From NCBI RefSeq assembly GCF_033954835.1, contig NZ_CP121471.1:2784501-2848500 (forward strand): a stretch of 64,000 nt of DNA, written 5' to 3'. A model generated the notes under the pieces. That model worked only from the letters and a program-made list of their open reading frames with translations, did no database searches and was not told where the DNA came from. Positions 60,721 to 64,000 of the stretch are shown piece by piece. Positions within the stretch are counted from its first letter, which is position 1; the number at the start of each line of letters is the position of its first letter. The DNA is from Thiorhodovibrio frisius. Lineage in GTDB: Bacteria > Pseudomonadota > Gammaproteobacteria > Chromatiales > Chromatiaceae. The translations under genes were made by a program, and so were the position numbers.

Positions 60721-62175
60721 CTAGACCAGCACAACGTCATACTGTTCTTGAGTATAGAGCGCCTCGGCCTGGAGACGGATCGGGCGACCGATGAATTCCT
60801 CCAGCTCGGCAAGGTGGGCGGACTCTTCATCCAGCAGGCGGTCGATCACATCCTGCGAGGCCAGCACCATCAGGGTTTCGACCTCGAACTGGCGCGACTC
60901 GCGCATGATCTCGCGGAAAATTTCGTAGCACGTGCTTTCGGCGGTTTTCACCGAGCCACGCCCGCCGCAGCAAGGGCAGGGCTCGCACAGCACATGTTCG
61001 AGGGATTCGCGCGTGCGCTTGCGCGTCATTTCCACCAGCCCCAGGGATGAGACCTCGGTGATGTGCGTCTTGGCATGGTCCTTGGCCAGGCATTTCTCAA
61101 GCGCACGCAACACCTGGCGCTTGTGCTCTTCATCGGTCATGTCGATGAAGTCGATGATAATGATGCCGCCGAGATTGCGCAGTCGCAGCTGCCGGCAAAT
61201 AGCCTGCGCGGCCTCGAGGTTGGTCTTGAAAATGGTCTCCTCGAGATTGCGATGGCCAACAAAGGCGCCGGTGTTCACATCAATGGTGGTCATGGCTTCG
61301 GTCTGGTCGATGACCAGATGACCGCCGGATTTGAGCTGCACCTTGCGATGCAGGGATTTCTGGATCTCGTCCTCGACGCCATAAAGATCGAACAGCGGGC
61401 GCTCGCCGTCGTAATACTCCATGCGCTCGACGACTTCCGGAATGTATTTGACGCCAAAAGCGCGCGCCCGCTCCAGGGTCGAACGCGAGTCGATGCGCAC
61501 CCGCTCGACCTCGGGTGTGACCAGATCGCGCAGCGCGCGCAGCGGCAGCGGCAGATCGTCATGCACCGGCCCCACCTCAACATCGGCCTCGCAGCGCTCC
61601 TTGATGTTACCCCACAGCTTGATCAGGAAGGTCATATCCCGACACAGGGCCGCATCGCTGACGGTCTCGGCTGCGGTGCGCGCGATGAAGCCACCGCTGA
61701 CGGCGTTGTCATCGACATAGTGCTGAATAACCTCGCGCAAGCGTTTGCGTTCTTCTTCCCCTTCGATTTTCTGCGACACACCGGTGTTGGTCAGACTGGG
61801 CATAAACACCAGGTAACGCGACGCGATGGAGATACTCGTGGTCAGGCGTGCGCCCTTGGTGCCCAGCGGGTCCTTGACGACCTGAACCACGATCATCCCA
61901 CCTTCGTGGACAAGCTCATTGATGTTTTCGCTGCGCGGCTCACCCTCTGCGGTGATGATGTCCGAGGCATGCAAAAAAGCGGCGCGCTCCAGGCCGATGT
62001 CGACAAAGGCCGCCTGCATGCCGGGCAATACCCGACACACCCGCCCACGATAGACACTGCCAACCAAACCGCAGCGGTTGGAGCGTTCGATCATAATCTC
62101 CTGCACCACGCCGTTTTCCACCACGGCCACCCGGGTCTCGGGCGGCGTGACATTGATCAGGATTTCCTCGCTCAT
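60721..62175 (-). CDS. rng: Ribonuclease G
   Basis: 484 residues, the normal RNase G length (~489), and shorter than RNase E. The S1-like domain near the start reads GSVYRGRVCRVLPGMQAAFVDIGLERAAFLHASD. The DNase-like catalytic domain has the two metal-binding Asp regions (TTIDVNTGAFVG, IIIIDFIDM). The zinc link is CEPCPCCGGRG. The enzyme trims the 5' end of 16S rRNA and degrades mRNAs. Its start overlaps the maf stop by ATGA. The order maf-rng-yhdP is conserved in gammaproteobacteria. Confidence 0.96.
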   Translation of the reverse strand: MSEEILINVTPPETRVAVVENGVVQEIMIERSNRCGLVGSVYRGRVCRVLPGMQAAFVDIGLERAAFLHASDIITAEGEPRSENINELVHEGGMIVVQVVKDPLGTKGARLTTSISIASRYLVFMPSLTNTGVSQKIEGEEERKRLREVIQHYVDDNAVSGGFIARTAAETVSDAALCRDMTFLIKLWGNIKERCEADVEVGPVHDDLPLPLRALRDLVTPEVERVRIDSRSTLERARAFGVKYIPEVVERMEYYDGERPLFDLYGVEDEIQKSLHRKVQLKSGGHLVIDQTEAMTTIDVNTGAFVGHRNLEETIFKTNLEAAQAICRQLRLRNLGGIIIIDFIDMTDEEHKRQVLRALEKCLAKDHAKTHITEVSSLGLVEMTRKRTRESLEHVLCEPCPCCGGRGSVKTAESTCYEIFREIMRESRQFEVETLMVLASQDVIDRLLDEESAHLAELEEFIGRPIRLQAEALYTQEQYDVVLV

Positions 62176-62798
62176 GGGGATGCCTCTTGCAAACGCGGGC
62201 CCCAGGGCGTCAGCCCCTCTGCGGCCAGCAAACTCCCGGTCTCGAACAATGGCAGACCCACCACGTTGGAATAGCTTCCATCGATGCGCTCGACAAAGAG
62301 GGCTCCGCGTCCCTGAATGCCGTAGCCACCCGCTTTGTCACTTGGCTCACCGCTAGCCCAGTAGGCGGCAGCCTCCCAGGGTTCGATGGTGCGAAACAGC
62401 ACTCGGGTCATCACAGTGACGCTCTGGCGTTGGCAGCCCAAGAGGGCGACCCCGGTGATGACCTCATGCCAGCGCCCGGATAGGCGTTGGATCATGCGCG
62501 CCGCGTCAGCTGCGTCCACTGGCTTGCCGAGGATGTCGTCATCGATCATCACCAGGGTATCCGCAGCCAGAATTAACCGCGATTGTTTCTGATTCGAGGG
62601 GGCATCAGCCTGCTCAAGCCGCTCAGCGACGGCCTGCGCCTTCGCCATCGCCAAGCGCAAGACATGGCGGTTGGGCGACTCGCCAGTCGCGGGCGTTTCG
62701 TCCACATCCGCACTCAGGCAATGAGAATTCAATCCCAACTGCGCGATCAGCTCCCGCCGCCGTGGCGACGCGGATGCCAGAACCAGCATTGGTTGCAT
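62172..62798 (-). CDS. maf: Maf-type nucleoside triphosphate pyrophosphatase
   Basis: 208 residues from ATG 62798, after GAGGAG; the longer frame overlaps rlmH with no family content. N-terminal LVLASASPRRRELIAQLGL is the Maf signature. Catalytic or substrate motifs: DVDETPATGESP, LAADTLVMIDDDILGKPVDAADAARMIQRLSGRWHEVITGVAL. GSYSNVVGLPLFET is also typical. Maf proteins hydrolyse noncanonical or canonical NTPs (dTTP, UTP) to monophosphates and affect septation. It lies 14 bases after rlmH and overlaps rng. Confidence 0.94.
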   Translation of the reverse strand: MQPMLVLASASPRRRELIAQLGLNSHCLSADVDETPATGESPNRHVLRLAMAKAQAVAERLEQADAPSNQKQSRLILAADTLVMIDDDILGKPVDAADAARMIQRLSGRWHEVITGVALLGCQRQSVTVMTRVLFRTIEPWEAAAYWASGEPSDKAGGYGIQGRGALFVERIDGSYSNVVGLPLFETGSLLAAEGLTPWGPRLQEASP

Positions 62799-62812
62799 GG
62801 TGATGGCTCCTC

Positions 62813-63283
62813 TCAGCCTCGGTGGTAAGGATGGCCCTGGAGCAGCGTCCAGGCACGGTAGACTTGTTCGGCTAGGATCACCCGCACCAGCGGATGGGGA
62901 AAGGTGAGCGGCGACAGGGACCAGCGTGCATCTGCGCGCGCCAGGCACTTAGAAGACAAACCGTCGGCTCCCCCGACCAGCAATGCCACATCCTGGCCCG
63001 ATGCCAGCCAGCGTTTGAGTTCCGCAGCCAAGGCCTCGGTTGACCAGCTTTGGCCGCCAACATCCAGGGCGATGACCCGGGCCCCCTTGGGCAGGGCTTG
63101 CAGCAGTCGCTCACCTTCCAGGGAGATTGCGCGGACGCGATCTCCACTCTTGGTGCGCGGCACCGGATCGATCTCGACCAAGCGCAGGTCGCACTCTTTT
63201 GGCAAACGTTTGGCGTATTCGCCAAAGCCTTGTTCAACCCAAGCCGGCATGCGGCGCCCGACACTCAGCAGATGAATACGCAC
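62813..63283 (-). CDS. rlmH: 23S rRNA pseudouridine-1915 N3-methyltransferase
   Basis: 156 residues from a GTG at 63283 (VRIHLLSVGRRMPAW), equal to the usual 155; the longer frame upstream belongs to the cytochrome gene's antisense-free end and is not conserved. SPOUT methyltransferase features: ALDVGGQSWSTEALAAEL, LLVGGADGLSSKCLARAD, LSPLTFPHPLVRVILAEQVYRAW and the terminal HPYHRG. It methylates pseudouridine 1915 of 23S rRNA in assembled ribosomes with S-adenosylmethionine. It starts 22 bases after the cytochrome c gene stop. Confidence 0.95.
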   Translation of the reverse strand: MRIHLLSVGRRMPAWVEQGFGEYAKRLPKECDLRLVEIDPVPRTKSGDRVRAISLEGERLLQALPKGARVIALDVGGQSWSTEALAAELKRWLASGQDVALLVGGADGLSSKCLARADARWSLSPLTFPHPLVRVILAEQVYRAWTLLQGHPYHRG

Positions 63284-63305
63284 AGGTCGAGGGTCACCAG
63301 CCGCC

Positions 63306-63986
63306 TTAGCGACCGAGTTCGACCAGGTGATTGATGATGGCGTCTGCCGTGGCCGCGTCCGGGGCGCCGCAGTCTGCGCTATGCGCATGCTTGCGCTCGC
63401 CGGTGGCGAAATCCCGGATCTGCTTGGCCAGATAGGCCGGATACTGCGCAACCAGCGGCGGCGCATCCCCGCTATCCGCCCCCTGCCCTTGCGCGCCATG
63501 GCAGCTGGCACATTGGTCCTTGTATGCCTGCTTCCCAGCAGCCGCATAGCCTTCGCGCGAATCGAACGCCGCCAGGGCGTCGGGATCGGGCTCATAGGGC
63601 CAGAGCCCCAGATTCGGCACCGACATGGAGGCGATGTATGCCGAGACCAGGTCGATGACCTCCTCGTTGAAATTGACGTGCTTAAAGATGGGAATCATGG
63701 GCTTGTTGTCGCGATCCTGTGCCTTAAAGGCATGAATCTGCGCATCAATGTACGGCTGGGGTAGCCCGGCAATACGCGGGTAACGTCCACCCTCGCCACC
63801 AACACCATATTTTCCATGACAGCCAACGCAATAGGAATACACCCCATCAGCTGTCGCTTCAGCAGCCATCACGCCGCGTGCCGTGACACCCATTACCAAA
63901 GCCAGAATGGTGACCACCCCCATAAGCAACGGCCTTGAGTCAAGAACCGAGAATCGCAGCAGACGCCGACTAGACTGGTAGGTCAT
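63306..63986 (-). CDS. Diheme cytochrome c (c4-like)
   Basis: 226 residues from ATG 63986, with GGAG five bases upstream. A hydrophobic N-terminal segment about 20-42 serves as signal or anchor. Two class I cytochrome domains: heme site CVGCH (~53) with a likely distal Met in NKPMIPIF, and CASCH (~160), with a possible second ligand less clear since the late region reads ERKHAHSADC. Such proteins shuttle electrons in the periplasm, for example to cytochrome oxidase or in sulfur or photosynthetic electron transport. First gene of the minus-strand series in the window; its upstream region lies beyond the edge. Confidence 0.88.
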   Translation of the reverse strand: MTYQSSRRLLRFSVLDSRPLLMGVVTILALVMGVTARGVMAAEATADGVYSYCVGCHGKYGVGGEGGRYPRIAGLPQPYIDAQIHAFKAQDRDNKPMIPIFKHVNFNEEVIDLVSAYIASMSVPNLGLWPYEPDPDALAAFDSREGYAAAGKQAYKDQCASCHGAQGQGADSGDAPPLVAQYPAYLAKQIRDFATGERKHAHSADCGAPDAATADAIINHLVELGR

Positions 63987-64000
63987 CGAAACTCCTTAAC

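Noticed and set aside
61063-62274. 403-codon plus-strand open frame
   Set aside because: It lies opposite rng, whose protein is clearly recognisable; no family content in the reverse frame.

Overview
This looks like a chromosomal segment of a GC-rich gammaproteobacterium, most likely a purple sulfur bacterium or relative (Chromatiales). The evidence is the conserved gammaproteobacterial order rlmH-maf-rng-yhdP-nit-tldD-pmbA, the large set of hybrid sensor kinases, ISKra4- and IS4-type elements, and a multi-precursor NHLP peptide export locus. This taxonomic placement is inference. No rRNA, tRNA or CRISPR array was seen.

1-20 kb is a dense signal-transduction block. An ISKra4-type transposase has cut off the front of a receiver/histidine-kinase gene. 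Next come three overlapping or adjacent genes whose products share one kind of GAF domain: two membrane sensors without a kinase, flanking a 1354-residue hybrid kinase. They are followed by a REC-HD-GYP c-di-GMP phosphodiesterase. A minus-strand pair encodes a STAS protein and a REC-GGDEF cyclase. Then come a NarL-type regulator, a CheB-CheR fusion that has lost most of its CheB part, and a second hybrid kinase.

20-32 kb, all minus strand, is a ribosomal-peptide locus: two NHLP-type ABC exporters (one with a C39 peptidase), an HlyD-like adaptor, and five nitrile-hydratase-like leader peptide (NHLP) precursor genes with nearly constant leaders and completely different cores. Three precursors are followed by antisense copies of the same C-terminal reverse-transcriptase fragment, so leader plus RT fragment form a tandem cassette with a variable, partly AT-rich slot between them. 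A fourth RT relic and a beheaded precursor copy lie nearby. No modifying enzyme is visible. A nucleobase permease with a possible RsbW-like tail sits inside the locus, facing a SpoIIE-type phosphatase gene.

34.2-36.6 kb is a complete 2374-bp IS4-type element with 18-bp perfect terminal repeats and a 10-bp target duplication. It carries a DUF4338/DruA-like gene overlapping the transposase. It sits inside the phosphatase gene and removes the last metal-binding motif.

36.8-50.1 kb holds ordinary envelope and housekeeping genes: 5'-nucleotidase, secretin-like protein, NUDIX hydrolase, SDR-DUF2867 protein, lytic transglycosylase, CIA30, isoprenylcysteine-methyltransferase-like protein, an ATP-grasp/alpha-E fusion with a transglutaminase, a thioesterase and MsrB. 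50.1-64 kb is the pmbA-tldD-nit-yhdP-rng-maf-rlmH-cytochrome c series on the minus strand. It is split by an antisense group II intron between nit and yhdP. Two copies of a 130-bp palindromic repeat lie at 44.1 and 53.1 kb.
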